A stretch of DNA of 64,000 bases from Vibrio sp. SNU_ST1. GTDB lineage: Bacteria; Pseudomonadota; Gammaproteobacteria; Enterobacterales; Vibrionaceae. The stretch's first letter is position 1, and each line of letters opens with the position of its first letter. Below the pieces are notes generated by a model. The model had not been told where the DNA came from. It did no database searches and was given only the letters and a program-made list of their open reading frames with translations. Below, in pieces: positions 33,757 through 42,764 of the stretch. Both the position numbers and the translations under genes were made by a program. Location of the stretch: positions 1,364,001 through 1,428,000 of the forward strand of contig NZ_CP130749.1 of the NCBI RefSeq assembly GCF_030563405.1, in the 5' to 3' direction.

Positions 33757-34662
33757 ATGAACATATTATTAGCAATGATCCCCGCGTTCTTTTGGGGAAC
33801 AACCTATGCAGTGACGCAATTTACGCTACAGGAATGGCCCCCCTTATTATTGGGTGCTTTGCGTGCGTTGCCTGCTGGTTTGTTATTGCTAGTAGTAAAA
33901 CCTACAATGCCTCAAAAAGGTGAATGGCAGATCATTTTCACATTGGGTCTTATCAATATTGCGACCTTCTTTAGCTTAATCTTCGTGATGGCGTTGACGT
34001 TGCCTTCGGCAATCTCCGGTGTAGGTATGATCTCTGTGCCAGTGTTTGCGATGATCTTCCATTGGGTAGTAAAGAAACAGCGACCGCAATTGATTCAAGC
34101 CTTGTCTGGTGTTGGATTAATCACATTGGCATGGATACTGTTTAATCCAAGTCAAATCGCATTAAACCCAATAGGTTTAGGCGCCATGTTCGCTGCAATT
34201 ATGTGTATCGTTATCGGCAGCAGCATTACCAAGTCACTGGGTAATCGCATGCACTGGTGGAAGGTATTAACGTGGCAACTGATTTTGGGTGGTACGATTT
34301 TATCTGTCGCGTCTGGCGTTCATGCACTCATCGACCCACAGCCTTATGTTAACGCTGTGACTCATTTCGATACTCGTAATGCGATGGGTCTATTGTGGGT
34401 GATTGGGCTAAATACGGCGCTGGGTTACGGCATGTATGTGTGGCTACTACAGCGTATGTCAGTGGTGGATTTTACCTTCGGTGGCATCGCTAACCCAATT
34501 GCGGGAATTGTGACAGGTATGGTGTTGATGGGTGAATCCTTTACCCCACTCCAGTACTCGCTAATGACAGGCATGATAGTGATGTCACTGCTACCGCAAC
34601 TTATCCTTGCGGTAAGGCAAACCAAAACGGTCAAATCCGTTACGCAAAGCAAAGTGCAGTAA
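33757..34662 (+). CDS. EamA/DMT-family transporter
   Basis: Inner-membrane drug/metabolite transporter, 301 residues, ten hydrophobic helices in two EamA repeats; the first opens with IPAFFWGTTYAVTQFTLQEWPPLLLGALRALPAG, the second near LNPIGLGAMFAAIMCIVIG. The ATG directly follows the candidate MarR operator and has no clear ribosome site, so the leader may be very short. Likely exports an amino acid or toxic metabolite. Confidence 0.92.
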   Translation: MNILLAMIPAFFWGTTYAVTQFTLQEWPPLLLGALRALPAGLLLLVVKPTMPQKGEWQIIFTLGLINIATFFSLIFVMALTLPSAISGVGMISVPVFAMIFHWVVKKQRPQLIQALSGVGLITLAWILFNPSQIALNPIGLGAMFAAIMCIVIGSSITKSLGNRMHWWKVLTWQLILGGTILSVASGVHALIDPQPYVNAVTHFDTRNAMGLLWVIGLNTALGYGMYVWLLQRMSVVDFTFGGIANPIAGIVTGMVLMGESFTPLQYSLMTGMIVMSLLPQLILAVRQTKTVKSVTQSKVQ

Positions 34663-34691
34663 TAAACCCACACCGTAATAACCTAACCCAA

Positions 34692-34716
34692 CAAACCCGC
34701 CCAGTGCGGGTTTTGT
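34692..34716 (+). terminator. Terminator of EamA gene
   Basis: AAACCCGC (34693-34700), loop CCAGT, GCGGGTTTTG followed by T-rich bases. Confidence 0.85.
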
Positions 34717-34869
34717 TTTATCTGACTAATCTAAAGCTTATTTTTGCAACTTACTTACTACACCTCAAGCCTTCGATTCAAAGCTCATTGTTGAGCCTGC
34801 AACGTATCAAATATGTTTTTTCGACTAACATAAAGTAAGCGTATCGAAACAAAACTTAAAGGTGACACC

Positions 34870-36387
34870 ATGGTTACATCGAAGTTGAAAGCACTTGTGT
34901 TAGCGAGCAGTATCTTCATATCAAACCAAGTACTTGCTACGGAAAACTACAATACTGAGATTCCTCCAAGCATCATGACTCCAGATACCGTCCAAACCAG
35001 CATCGGTGAATTGAATTTTAAAGATGGTGCACCAACGGAGGAAACCGCACAAAAACTTTATGACAACCTCGATACATTTCGCTCAACAGAGGTGTTTCTC
35101 AACGCGATTCCTATGGCATCTGTAGAAGCGCTGCGCCTTGGGCACGTTGAATTAGGTTCAAAGTCATCAAATCAAGTCGTTGTGTTCGATAAACTGATGG
35201 ATTCCAACCCACTATTCTTAACGGGCAATACCGATACCGTTTATGCCTCTGTCTTCCTCGACTTAGAGAAAGATGGACCAACAGTCATTGAGGTTCCTGA
35301 AGGCATGGGCCCGACGACCGTTAATGATGCATTCTTTCGCTTTGTCACCGACTTAGGCATTGTCGGACCCGATAAAGGTAAAGGCGGCAAATACCTAATT
35401 CTACCTCCTGGTTATGAAGGCGAAGTGCCGGAAGGTTACTTTGTTTCGCAATCCACCAGCTACACAAACTGGTTTATTGCTCGCGGCTTCTTGAAAGACG
35501 GTAACACCGATGCGGCAATGAAAGCCTACAAAGAAAAATTGAAAATCTACCCGCTAGCAAAGAAAGATGACCAACCCAAAATGGAGTTCATTTCAGGCAG
35601 TGGCAAAACGTTCAATACCATTCATGCGAACGACGAGCATTTCTACAAAGAGATAAAAACGGTATTGGATAAAGAGCCAATCTCGTTTATCGATCCAGAA
35701 CTGCGCGGCTTACTATCGAGCATTGGTATTCAAAAGAACAAACCTTTTGCTCCTGACGAACGCATGCAGAAACTGATGAAAGACGGGGTTGCGATTGGTA
35801 ACGCAACGGCTAGATCTTTATACTTCCAGCCGAGAGACGAAAAAGCCTACATCTATGATGATCGCCTATGGAAAACGGCATTTATTGGTAAAGATTACCA
35901 ATGGTTAGTAGACAAGGGGGAAGGTGGACGCAACCTAGATGCTCGAACTTATTTCTTCTATATTGCAACAGTAAACACACCTGCGATGGCACTTAAGCTT
36001 ATCGACAAAGGTTCACAATACGCGCTGATTGATCAGGCGAAAGGCGGTGAATATTTCGATGGTAGCCAAAACTACAAAGTGAATATTCCTGCGAATGTTC
36101 CTGCGAAAAACTTCTGGTCCGTAGTGGCTTACGACACGCAAACTCGCTCAGAGCTGCAAACGAGCCAACCATTACCAAGTAAGAATAATCAGCGTGATGA
36201 CTTTGTCGAAAACAAAGATGGTTCAGTCGATTTGTACTTTGGCCCGAAGCCACCAAAAGGAAAAGAAGCAAACTGGATTGAAACCGTACCGGGTAAAGGC
36301 TGGTTTGCGATTCTGAGATTATATGGACCACAAGAAGCGTGGTATGACAAAACATGGAAACCGGGAGATGTGGAACGCGTAGAGTAA
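34870..36387 (+). CDS. DUF1254/DUF1214 exported protein
   Basis: 505-residue periplasmic protein with signal MVTSKLKALVLASSIFISNQVLAT. The N-terminal DUF1254 region (GNTDTVYASVFLDLEKDGPTVIEVPEG) and C-terminal DUF1214 region (FWSVVAYDTQTRSEL, DGSVDLYFGPKPPKGKEANWIET, GWFAILRLYGP) are both present and full length. AAAGGTGA precedes the ATG. Function of the family is not established; members often sit near oxidative or envelope genes. Monocistronic. Confidence 0.92.
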   Translation: MVTSKLKALVLASSIFISNQVLATENYNTEIPPSIMTPDTVQTSIGELNFKDGAPTEETAQKLYDNLDTFRSTEVFLNAIPMASVEALRLGHVELGSKSSNQVVVFDKLMDSNPLFLTGNTDTVYASVFLDLEKDGPTVIEVPEGMGPTTVNDAFFRFVTDLGIVGPDKGKGGKYLILPPGYEGEVPEGYFVSQSTSYTNWFIARGFLKDGNTDAAMKAYKEKLKIYPLAKKDDQPKMEFISGSGKTFNTIHANDEHFYKEIKTVLDKEPISFIDPELRGLLSSIGIQKNKPFAPDERMQKLMKDGVAIGNATARSLYFQPRDEKAYIYDDRLWKTAFIGKDYQWLVDKGEGGRNLDARTYFFYIATVNTPAMALKLIDKGSQYALIDQAKGGEYFDGSQNYKVNIPANVPAKNFWSVVAYDTQTRSELQTSQPLPSKNNQRDDFVENKDGSVDLYFGPKPPKGKEANWIETVPGKGWFAILRLYGPQEAWYDKTWKPGDVERVE

Positions 36388-36423
36388 TCGACTTAGCTCT
36401 TAAATCATCTATTTCCGTAAACT

Positions 36424-36456
36424 AAAAAACGCGCCTTCATTAGGCGCGTTTTTTTG
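36424..36456 (+). terminator. Terminator of DUF1254 gene
   Basis: AAAAACGCGCCT, loop TCAT, AGGCGCGTTTTTTT, perfect stem and T-run. Confidence 0.92.
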
Positions 36457-36483
36457 ATTCTCTTTAATTGGTTTTCTATCTGG

Positions 36484-36552
36484 TTCTTAGTTGATAGTTC
36501 TTAGTTCTTAGTTCTTAGTTCTTAGTTAATAGTTAATAGTTAATAGTTCTCA
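36484..36552. repeat. Heptanucleotide tandem repeat (about 9 units)
   Basis: Nine successive 7-bp units of the form TTCTTAG, TTGATAG, TTCTTAG x4, TTAATAG x3, ending TTCTC. It lies between the convergent DUF1254 and LysR genes, outside any coding frame. Confidence 0.92.
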
Positions 36553-36600
36553 ACGCTCGGCTATCAAAATATACAATATCGCTCCACCTTTCCAGCTCAA

Positions 36601-37527
36601 TTAAATCGCCTTTAAGCAAGTCGACAACAGTCCTTCAATACGTTTAACAATAGGGTGTTGGTAGCAAGCACGATGGTATTGAATCCCCACATCAAAGAAG
36701 ATTCCCTCACCTTGGAACACCACTGGGATTTTAGTAAGCCCACTAAGTATCGATGCTTCATTCATATTGAATCCAATAAACACATATTGGCTCACTTGAG
36801 CACACTCTAATGCTGAAAATACAGAAGCAACGGTAAGCTTTTGTTCTAGCTTGATACCAGTCCGCTTTCGCAAACGCTCATAGTAAGAGTTACCATCTAA
36901 AGCCCCCATCGATACGCGAACCGTATCAAAGTTCTCGAGTTGAGTGAGGTCTATATTTTTATTGTCAGCGAGTGGGTGTGAGTCCGCCACATAAGCAAAT
37001 AAGGCAAGCGACCCCACTTTCCGTTCAACAAGATTATCATTAAGATCATTCGGATATCCTGATATTCCAACAGCCAGAGTGCCTGCTTTGGGGTACTCAA
37101 CCCCCTCTAACGACCAGTCCATCATGGATATTCTAGGATAGTAGCCTGTGTTGGACAGCCCTTTCAGCAACGGCACCGTCAACAGAGTGCTAAGAGGATT
37201 GGCAGCATGGAACACATACTCGATATTGGCATCCGTCCCCTCAAACGACTGAGAGATTTGCTGTGCTTGCTCTAACTGCTCAAGCGGCTCTTTCACCACC
37301 AACATCAACTGAGTGGTAAACAAAGTCGGAGCATAATTTCCCTTTGTCGCAATAAACAACTCATTGGCAAACAAATCACGGCAATCGGCTAAATGTCGGT
37401 TGAACGTCGCACGGCTAATATCCAAGGTATGACAAACCTTAGCCTGAGATTGCTGATCATAAAGCAGACCCAAAAAGCGATATAAGTTTAAGTCGATGGT
37501 GTTCTTCAAACATCCTCCTAGTGCCAT
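36601..37527 (-). CDS. LysR-family transcriptional regulator
   Basis: About 300-residue regulator with LysR winged helix NLYRFLGLLYDQQSQAKVCHTLDISRATFNRHLADCRDLFANELF (residues 10-60); effector domain after 90. Two starts are possible: ATG 37527 with AGGTAG upstream, or TTG 37509, which gives MKNTIDLNLYRF (the normal LysR opening) behind a strong GGAGG only 4 bases away. The latter may be the real one. It is divergent from an EamA exporter across a 353-bp AT-rich gap and probably regulates it. Confidence 0.88.
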   Translation of the reverse strand: MALGGCLKNTIDLNLYRFLGLLYDQQSQAKVCHTLDISRATFNRHLADCRDLFANELFIATKGNYAPTLFTTQLMLVVKEPLEQLEQAQQISQSFEGTDANIEYVFHAANPLSTLLTVPLLKGLSNTGYYPRISMMDWSLEGVEYPKAGTLAVGISGYPNDLNDNLVERKVGSLALFAYVADSHPLADNKNIDLTQLENFDTVRVSMGALDGNSYYERLRKRTGIKLEQKLTVASVFSALECAQVSQYVFIGFNMNEASILSGLTKIPVVFQGEGIFFDVGIQYHRACYQHPIVKRIEGLLSTCLKAI

Positions 37528-37880
37528 GCTCTACCTATTCAATCAGTATGGCGCTGAACAAAGTAAACCTTCAATACTCAACGCTATATATTTAGCTACG
37601 ATGTCTACTTAATCACAACACCGAGTTTGAATATCTTACATTGCTGAACTGGTCACTTATCGTTCAACATTAGACCTTACAAAGAATAATGCCTTTTCTT
37701 AATCTACATAACATGAATTTATTTTCTAAAAAATAAGCACATTAGAGATTATTTTCCCATAATATATTGCAATTATAGATAAAAAGACAAAAATTTTCTC
37801 CGGTGACCTGCTTATACTGTGCCACGTCATTGAGGCGCTACAAGCCTATGATTTAAAATAATTATTAATGAGTAGTCACC
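37528..37880. other. 353-bp AT-rich divergent promoter region
   Basis: No gene. Long A/T tracts (37710-37800) fit a curved, silencer-prone promoter. A TATACT -10-like hexamer is at about 37812. Between LysR and EamA genes. Confidence 0.45.
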
Positions 37881-38795
37881 ATGAATTCGAAGTCGCTAAC
37901 TATCTTGCTTTTTGTCTCTGTTTGCCTAATTTGGGGAACCACTTGGTTCGCAATGGAAGTGGCATTGCATTCTATCCCACCAATTTTTGCTACTGCATTA
38001 CGCTTTTTACTCGCAGCACCTCTGCTTGCGGTATTAGCAAAAGTCTTCAACCAGCCACTGCTATTTCCTAAAGGCAAGCGTCAATGGTTGCTGATTGTTG
38101 CGCTGATGTACTTTGCGATTCCATTTACTTTGATGATCTATGGCGAGCAATACATCTCTTCTGGTCTAGCGTCGATCATCTTTGCCAATATGCCGGTCGC
38201 TGTGATGTTGATGTCAGGCCTATTCCTAGGCCTACGATTGGCTAAGCACCAAATATTTGGTTTGGCTACCGCTGTTGTAAGCCTATGTTTGATCCTCGGT
38301 AACGAAATGCAGATGGGTGGCGATGACTACCTAATTGGTACAGTTTGCTTAGGTCTTGCTGTGGCAATACACGCTGTTATGTATGTGTTAGTTCAAAAGC
38401 ACTGCAAAGGCATCGAAGTACTGACGTACAACGCAGTCCCAAGTCTGATTGCTTCTCTATTCTTGTTCGCCGTTTCGGCGATGGGTGAAAGCGTGAATGT
38501 TGAATCCTTCACTTGGGATTCAATCTCAGCAGTAGTTTACCTAGGCTTTGTGGCAAGTGTTGGCGGCATTGTGGCCTACTTTAAACTCGGACAAGTTTCG
38601 ACGCCATTCCAAGCGTCTATCTGCTTCCTGATTTTCCCTGTAGTTGCACTACTGATCTCTTGCTACATCAATGGAGAAGTACTATCTGAACAGTCACTGG
38701 TGATGATGATCCCTCTGCTTTGTGGCATCTTACTTACTAAGGCACCAAAAGGAATCTTCAAGTTACGTGGTGGATTAAAAACCGCAAGAAGCTAA
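37881..38795 (+). CDS. EamA/DMT-family transporter
   Basis: Inner-membrane exporter, 304 residues with ten hydrophobic helices. Signatures: VCLIWGTTWFAMEVALHSIPPIFATALRFLLAAPLL in repeat 1, MYGEQYISSGLASIIFANMPVAVMLMSGLFLG, and EamA repeat 2 with VVYLGFVASVGGIVAYFKLGQVS. Divergent from the LysR gene at 37527. Substrate unknown. Confidence 0.92.
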   Translation: MNSKSLTILLFVSVCLIWGTTWFAMEVALHSIPPIFATALRFLLAAPLLAVLAKVFNQPLLFPKGKRQWLLIVALMYFAIPFTLMIYGEQYISSGLASIIFANMPVAVMLMSGLFLGLRLAKHQIFGLATAVVSLCLILGNEMQMGGDDYLIGTVCLGLAVAIHAVMYVLVQKHCKGIEVLTYNAVPSLIASLFLFAVSAMGESVNVESFTWDSISAVVYLGFVASVGGIVAYFKLGQVSTPFQASICFLIFPVVALLISCYINGEVLSEQSLVMMIPLLCGILLTKAPKGIFKLRGGLKTARS

Positions 38796-38852
38796 TCCTA
38801 CTGAAAGCTAGCCCTACCGGAAGCTGACTAGATATTTCCATCTAGCACATAC

Positions 38853-38888
38853 AAAAAAGCTCCAATATCAATATTGGAGCTTTTTATT
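38853..38888. terminator. Bidirectional terminator
   Basis: AAAAAAGCTCCAATAT / ATATTGGAGCTTTTT with a 2-base centre; separates convergent EamA and MFS genes. Confidence 0.9.
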
Positions 38889-38903
38889 AGTCTTTATCCA
38901 GAG

Positions 38904-40085
38904 TTAGCGCCAGCTAAACATTCGCACTTCATTGCCCTCTTCGGGCTTCTTAGGGATGTTTAAAGACAACGCCAAAGATACCGCCGCCATCGCAGCGCCT
39001 ATGTAGAACACCGTTGCAGGGGACGATAACCAAATCACCCCAAATACGACCGGAATAACAACCGCTGCAATATGGTTGATGGTGAAAGAGACACCTGCGG
39101 TTGATGCCATATCGGCAGGATCAGCGATTTTCTGGAAGTAGGTTTTGATCGCTAATGCGAGTGCAAAGAACAGATGGTCGACAACATACAGCGCCGCCGC
39201 CCATTCAGCGCTTTGTACTAAACCATAACCGACAAACACACCAATCAAACCAACATACTCGAAAATCAGCGCCTTCCGCTCTCCAACCACACCGATAAAT
39301 CGACCAATACGTTTCGCAAATAAGAAGTTAAACAGGTAATTGACTAAGAACAGTAGCGTTACGTCAGCAGCCGAGTAACCAAACTTCTCTACCATCAAAA
39401 AGCCAGCAAACACGGTGAAGATCTGTCTTCTCGCGCCACTCATAAAGGTGAGCGCGTAGTAGAGCCAGTAACGCTTTCTCAGCACCAACTTCTTATTTTG
39501 CTGAGTCTTGGTTTGAAACTCAGGAAAACCAAAGGTCATCACCAAAACCAGAATAAAACCAATACCGCCAGTAATGCCGTACACCCAAGCAAAATCGAGC
39601 TTTAGCTGTTCTAACATCACCCAGATTGAGCCATAAGTAATTAACGAGGCCAACGCGCCAACAGAGATCATTTTACCCAGCATCTCAGGGGCTTCTTCTT
39701 TACTCAGCCATTGGAGTGACAAAGACTGCTTGAGCGTTTCAAAATAGTGAAAACCCGTCGACATCAAAATGGTGGTCAGCAGAAGGCCAGTGAGAGAAGG
39801 AAACAAACCGGTAATCGCCGTACCGACAGTGAGCATCGCCAGCGATATCAACATGAAGCGTTGTTCGCGAATGAACGCCAACACAAACACCACGGTAAAA
39901 GCCAAGAAGCCAGGGATCTCACGAACACTTTGCAATAAACCAATATCCGCACCATCAAAGTTCGCTTTCTCAATAACGAAGTTATTCAGCAGTGCCATCC
40001 AGCTCGAAAACGCGATAGGGACAACAATCGAAATCAGTAATAAGAAGTTTTGCGGCGTTTTCCAGCTCGCGGTTTTATCGAACAT
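38904..40085 (-). CDS. MFS-family transporter
   Basis: Inner-membrane major-facilitator protein, 393 residues, about 12 helices (FLLLISIVVPIAFSSWMALL; GLLQSVREIPGFLAFTVVFVLAFI; and so on). AGGAGT precedes the ATG, which lies inside the end of the kinase gene (11-bp overlap), so the two are translated together. Third gene of the GNAT-kinase-MFS operon. The conserved REIPGF after helix 2 is the MFS loop. Substrate unknown; presence of a small-molecule kinase and acetyltransferase suggests uptake or export of a modified metabolite. Confidence 0.9.
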   Translation of the reverse strand: MFDKTASWKTPQNFLLLISIVVPIAFSSWMALLNNFVIEKANFDGADIGLLQSVREIPGFLAFTVVFVLAFIREQRFMLISLAMLTVGTAITGLFPSLTGLLLTTILMSTGFHYFETLKQSLSLQWLSKEEAPEMLGKMISVGALASLITYGSIWVMLEQLKLDFAWVYGITGGIGFILVLVMTFGFPEFQTKTQQNKKLVLRKRYWLYYALTFMSGARRQIFTVFAGFLMVEKFGYSAADVTLLFLVNYLFNFLFAKRIGRFIGVVGERKALIFEYVGLIGVFVGYGLVQSAEWAAALYVVDHLFFALALAIKTYFQKIADPADMASTAGVSFTINHIAAVVIPVVFGVIWLSSPATVFYIGAAMAAVSLALSLNIPKKPEEGNEVRMFSWR

Positions 40086-41220
40086 TGACGGACTCCTGTT
40101 CGTCTAATTGGTTAAGCACTCGTAAGGTAAGTTGCTCGGTATACGGGTTGATCTTCCAATGCTCAGGGCTCCAACCTTTAACAAAACGTTGAAAATCAGC
40201 CCATGCCACGTAAAACATTGGTCGCCACGCGGCTTCAACATCATCGAAAGAAAGTTGTGGTTGATAGTGCGTGAGTGCCGCTTTCAAGTATCGAAAGTAA
40301 GCCTCCAAGATCTCTGCTTCAAGCTGCGCGCAATCTTGCGGCCTAACCGCGCTGCTCATGAACAAGGCCACATCTTTCATCGCACAACCACGCCCAACGT
40401 ATTGGAAATCAACGGCAGCAGCGCGCTCACTTTCTAAATCAAAGCAGAAGTTGGCGAGCTTGGCGTCACCATGTACCAAGGTTTGATATGGGCTCATCCT
40501 TAATAGATTATCAATGTGCTGCGCTTGGCTCTTAAGCGGTAAATCAGCCAATGCGTTTAACTCGTCAGGCCGCGTGTCTAAATGCCAATATGTACCGACT
40601 TGCCACAATGAAGCTGAATGTTCTTGGTCTACATTGATGTGCTTTGCGTGAAAGTTAGCGAGCCATTTAAGGCAAGCATCGCGTTGGTTTTGCTCTTCTA
40701 GTGTGTAACCAGACGCCAGATAAGGCTGAGTATCTTTGATTGCTAAATCATCAAGAGCAGCAAGTACATCAAACTGAGAGATCAACGGGAAGCCGATGTC
40801 CTCTAGGTCTTGCATGATGATAAGCCACTCGTTCTCCTGTAACTCACATTGCAGCCCTACAGGCACAGGACAACGCTCATCCCACTGTTGGGCAAACGAC
40901 TGATACCACGCGGTCTCAACTTGGTAAGAGTGTACTTTACGCTGATGAGATAGCTTGGTATTCCACCCCTTCGGGTGTTCTGCTTTATCTGGCAATGCGA
41001 CATGTTTAACAATTACGCTGTTGAATGAAGAACGCCTTTCTTTAGAAAAACCCAAACGGACTAATTCACCATACCCGCCCCATAGGCTTTGAATCACCTG
41101 AACATCAAACCCTTGGTGACAACCCAGTGAGGCCGCTATTTTTTGATAGAGCTCTGGCTGATTTTGACTTGAAACCGCTGCTGGTTGAGCGAGATTTTTT
41201 GACGATATTGATTGAGACAT
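40075..41220 (-). CDS. Aminoglycoside-phosphotransferase/choline-kinase-like kinase
   Basis: Cytoplasmic small-molecule kinase of 381 residues with the APH fold. The catalytic loop LVHGDAKLANFCF (HGDxxxxN, about residue 245-257) and the metal-binding AAVDFQYVGRG (Asp of the DFG-like motif) are intact; IVKHVALP gives the ATP-site Lys. The DUF1679-type kinases act on choline, ecdysteroids or similar alcohols. Second in operon: 10 bp after the GNAT gene, 11-bp overlap with the MFS gene. Substrate unknown. Confidence 0.88.
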   Translation of the reverse strand: MSQSISSKNLAQPAAVSSQNQPELYQKIAASLGCHQGFDVQVIQSLWGGYGELVRLGFSKERRSSFNSVIVKHVALPDKAEHPKGWNTKLSHQRKVHSYQVETAWYQSFAQQWDERCPVPVGLQCELQENEWLIIMQDLEDIGFPLISQFDVLAALDDLAIKDTQPYLASGYTLEEQNQRDACLKWLANFHAKHINVDQEHSASLWQVGTYWHLDTRPDELNALADLPLKSQAQHIDNLLRMSPYQTLVHGDAKLANFCFDLESERAAAVDFQYVGRGCAMKDVALFMSSAVRPQDCAQLEAEILEAYFRYLKAALTHYQPQLSFDDVEAAWRPMFYVAWADFQRFVKGWSPEHWKINPYTEQLTLRVLNQLDEQESVNVR

Positions 41221-41230
41221 ATACTCGTTG

Positions 41231-41515
41231 CTATGCTTTATCGGATAGAAGATGTGCCCATTGTGGCTGCCTATTCATGTAATGAATCACATAACTACAA
41301 ATCGGTACAATTTTAAAACCTGCTTGTTCAATTTCAGGCAGTACCGACTCCATCATCACCTTACCGAAGCCCTTACCTTGAAGCTCATCAGGAATACGTG
41401 TCGATGTGATATGTAGTACATCTCCGTCCTTTTGATATTTAACAACCGCGAACTGGTTGGGTTTTAGCTCAACTGTGATCTGATTCGCATCTTGATCCCA
41501 TTTTGTTGCGTGCAT
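41231..41515 (-). CDS. Small GNAT-type (YjdJ-like) N-acetyltransferase
   Basis: About 94 residues, the compact Acetyltransf_CG type. Motif: ITSTRIPDELQGKGFGKVMMESVLPEIEQAGFKIVPICSYVIHYMNRQPQWAHLL, in which QGKGFG binds CoA. ATG at 41515 with AGGAG 6 bases upstream; the TTG at 41521 would add two residues. First gene of the operon with kinase and MFS transporter. Confidence 0.9.
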   Translation of the reverse strand: MHATKWDQDANQITVELKPNQFAVVKYQKDGDVLHITSTRIPDELQGKGFGKVMMESVLPEIEQAGFKIVPICSYVIHYMNRQPQWAHLLSDKA

Positions 41516-41830
41516 TCTCAACTCCTGAAAATAATTGATACGACAAACAATAAAAATTTGAAGTATTCATTCCTTGTAATAGACTAACTCAAGCTCATAC
41601 AAATAGAACTAAGTACTTGCAAACAAAGTAAATAACTCTGTGCCACCGGCTTAATAACGAATTAGTAAAGATAAAGGCACCCTATAAATCCACACAAGTG
41701 CATTTATCCAATATATGTAATTGCACTTAATTTATGTAATTGCACCTACTAAATCTAGCACGTATTTGCCCCTTATTAGTAAGTTACCAATATAACAAAC
41801 AGACGCATGTTGGCGCATGGAGAACATATA
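41516..41830. other. 315-bp divergent promoter region
   Basis: Gene-free and AT-rich; it carries the duplicated ATGTAATTGCAC motif reported separately, 85 bp before the PilZ gene. Confidence 0.5.
41715..41745 (+). promoter_or_regulatory. Direct repeat ATGTAATTGCAC x2 upstream of PilZ gene
   Basis: Two perfect 12-mers at 41715-41726 and 41734-41745, 19 bp start to start, in the plzD-like promoter region. Possibly a double binding site for a dimeric regulator. Confidence 0.5.
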
Positions 41831-42577
41831 ATGAACGCACCACTGAAGAAGCCTTTGGAGCATAATCAGGCACTTCAAGATCCTCGTAACCGCACCGTTT
41901 CTACGTTAAATAGCACCGATGCACTGTCCATGATAGAGCACGGCAGTGAACTGACATTAAATGTATCGACTCCAGTTGGCACTAAGTTTCTCGCCACCAC
42001 CAAATTTATCGGTACGCACAGTGATAACTGCATTGTGGTAGAAGTTCCAGATGTATCTAACGACGATCTGAGCTTTTTCTTCCAAGAAGGTTTTTGGATG
42101 ACAGCTCGTGCTTATTCTCTGCGAGGTGAAGGCGCACTTATCCACTTTAAAAGCCAAATTCACCATCGGGTTGGGGATCCCTTCCCTATTCTTGTGCTCT
42201 CTACACCAAGCTCGATGCAAGTAACTCAACTGCGTAAAGAGACACGCTACGAGGTGAACTTAGCTTCCAGAATCATCTTCAACGATCAACGAGCAAACTG
42301 TGAGATTAGAGACTTATCGAAAAGTGGTTGTCGTTTTGTTACCTCACCGACTTCTCGTGCGATTCAAATTGCCGATCGAGTCTCTATTGAAGTTACACCT
42401 GAGAACTACAATGGCCCACTTATACCGCCATTGAAAGGCATCATCTGTAATCTCCAAAAATCAACGCACTACGCTCGATACGGGGTAGAATTTGATGATA
42501 TTGGCCGCTCTAATGCCAAGCACTTGTTGGCGAAGCTGAAGTTCGATGGCACCAAACTCTGTTTGCGAAATAGGTAA
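41831..42577 (+). CDS. plzD: PilZ-domain c-di-GMP receptor, VCA0042/PlzD-like
   Basis: Cytoplasmic cyclic-di-GMP effector of 248 residues with a YcgR-like N-terminal barrel followed by a PilZ domain. The c-di-GMP motif RKETR (about residue 134-138) and the DLSKSGCRF (D/NxSxxG) are both present, so ligand binding is expected. The text STDALSMIEHGSELTLNVSTPVGTKF and later KGIICNLQKSTHYARYGVEF closely matches my memory of V. cholerae VCA0042 (PlzD), whose structure shows this two-domain form. The ATG at 41831 has GGAGA upstream. PlzD affects motility and virulence. Ends at a strong terminator. Confidence 0.92.
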   Translation: MNAPLKKPLEHNQALQDPRNRTVSTLNSTDALSMIEHGSELTLNVSTPVGTKFLATTKFIGTHSDNCIVVEVPDVSNDDLSFFFQEGFWMTARAYSLRGEGALIHFKSQIHHRVGDPFPILVLSTPSSMQVTQLRKETRYEVNLASRIIFNDQRANCEIRDLSKSGCRFVTSPTSRAIQIADRVSIEVTPENYNGPLIPPLKGIICNLQKSTHYARYGVEFDDIGRSNAKHLLAKLKFDGTKLCLRNR

Positions 42578-42656
42578 AGTCATTTAGCACATTACATTCA
42601 CCGAATACCGTAAGCAGACCAGATACAGACGGCTCAATAGCGAGTAAAGTCGCAAT

Positions 42657-42696
42657 CAAAAAAAGCCATCGATTTTTATATCGATGGCTTTTTAGC
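42657..42696. terminator. Bidirectional terminator
   Basis: AAAAAGCCATCGAT / ATCGATGGCTTTTT with a 6-base TTTTAT loop. Shared by plzD and the LonB-like gene. Confidence 0.92.
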
Positions 42697-42764
42697 CTTG
42701 GCCATTTATCTAATTTTCAACCACTTATCTAATTGACAAGCTAGCTGGGTCTATAGATATTAGA

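Noticed and set aside
36484..36552. Heptamer array considered as CRISPR
   Set aside because: Units of 7 bp with no spacers; simple slippage repeat.
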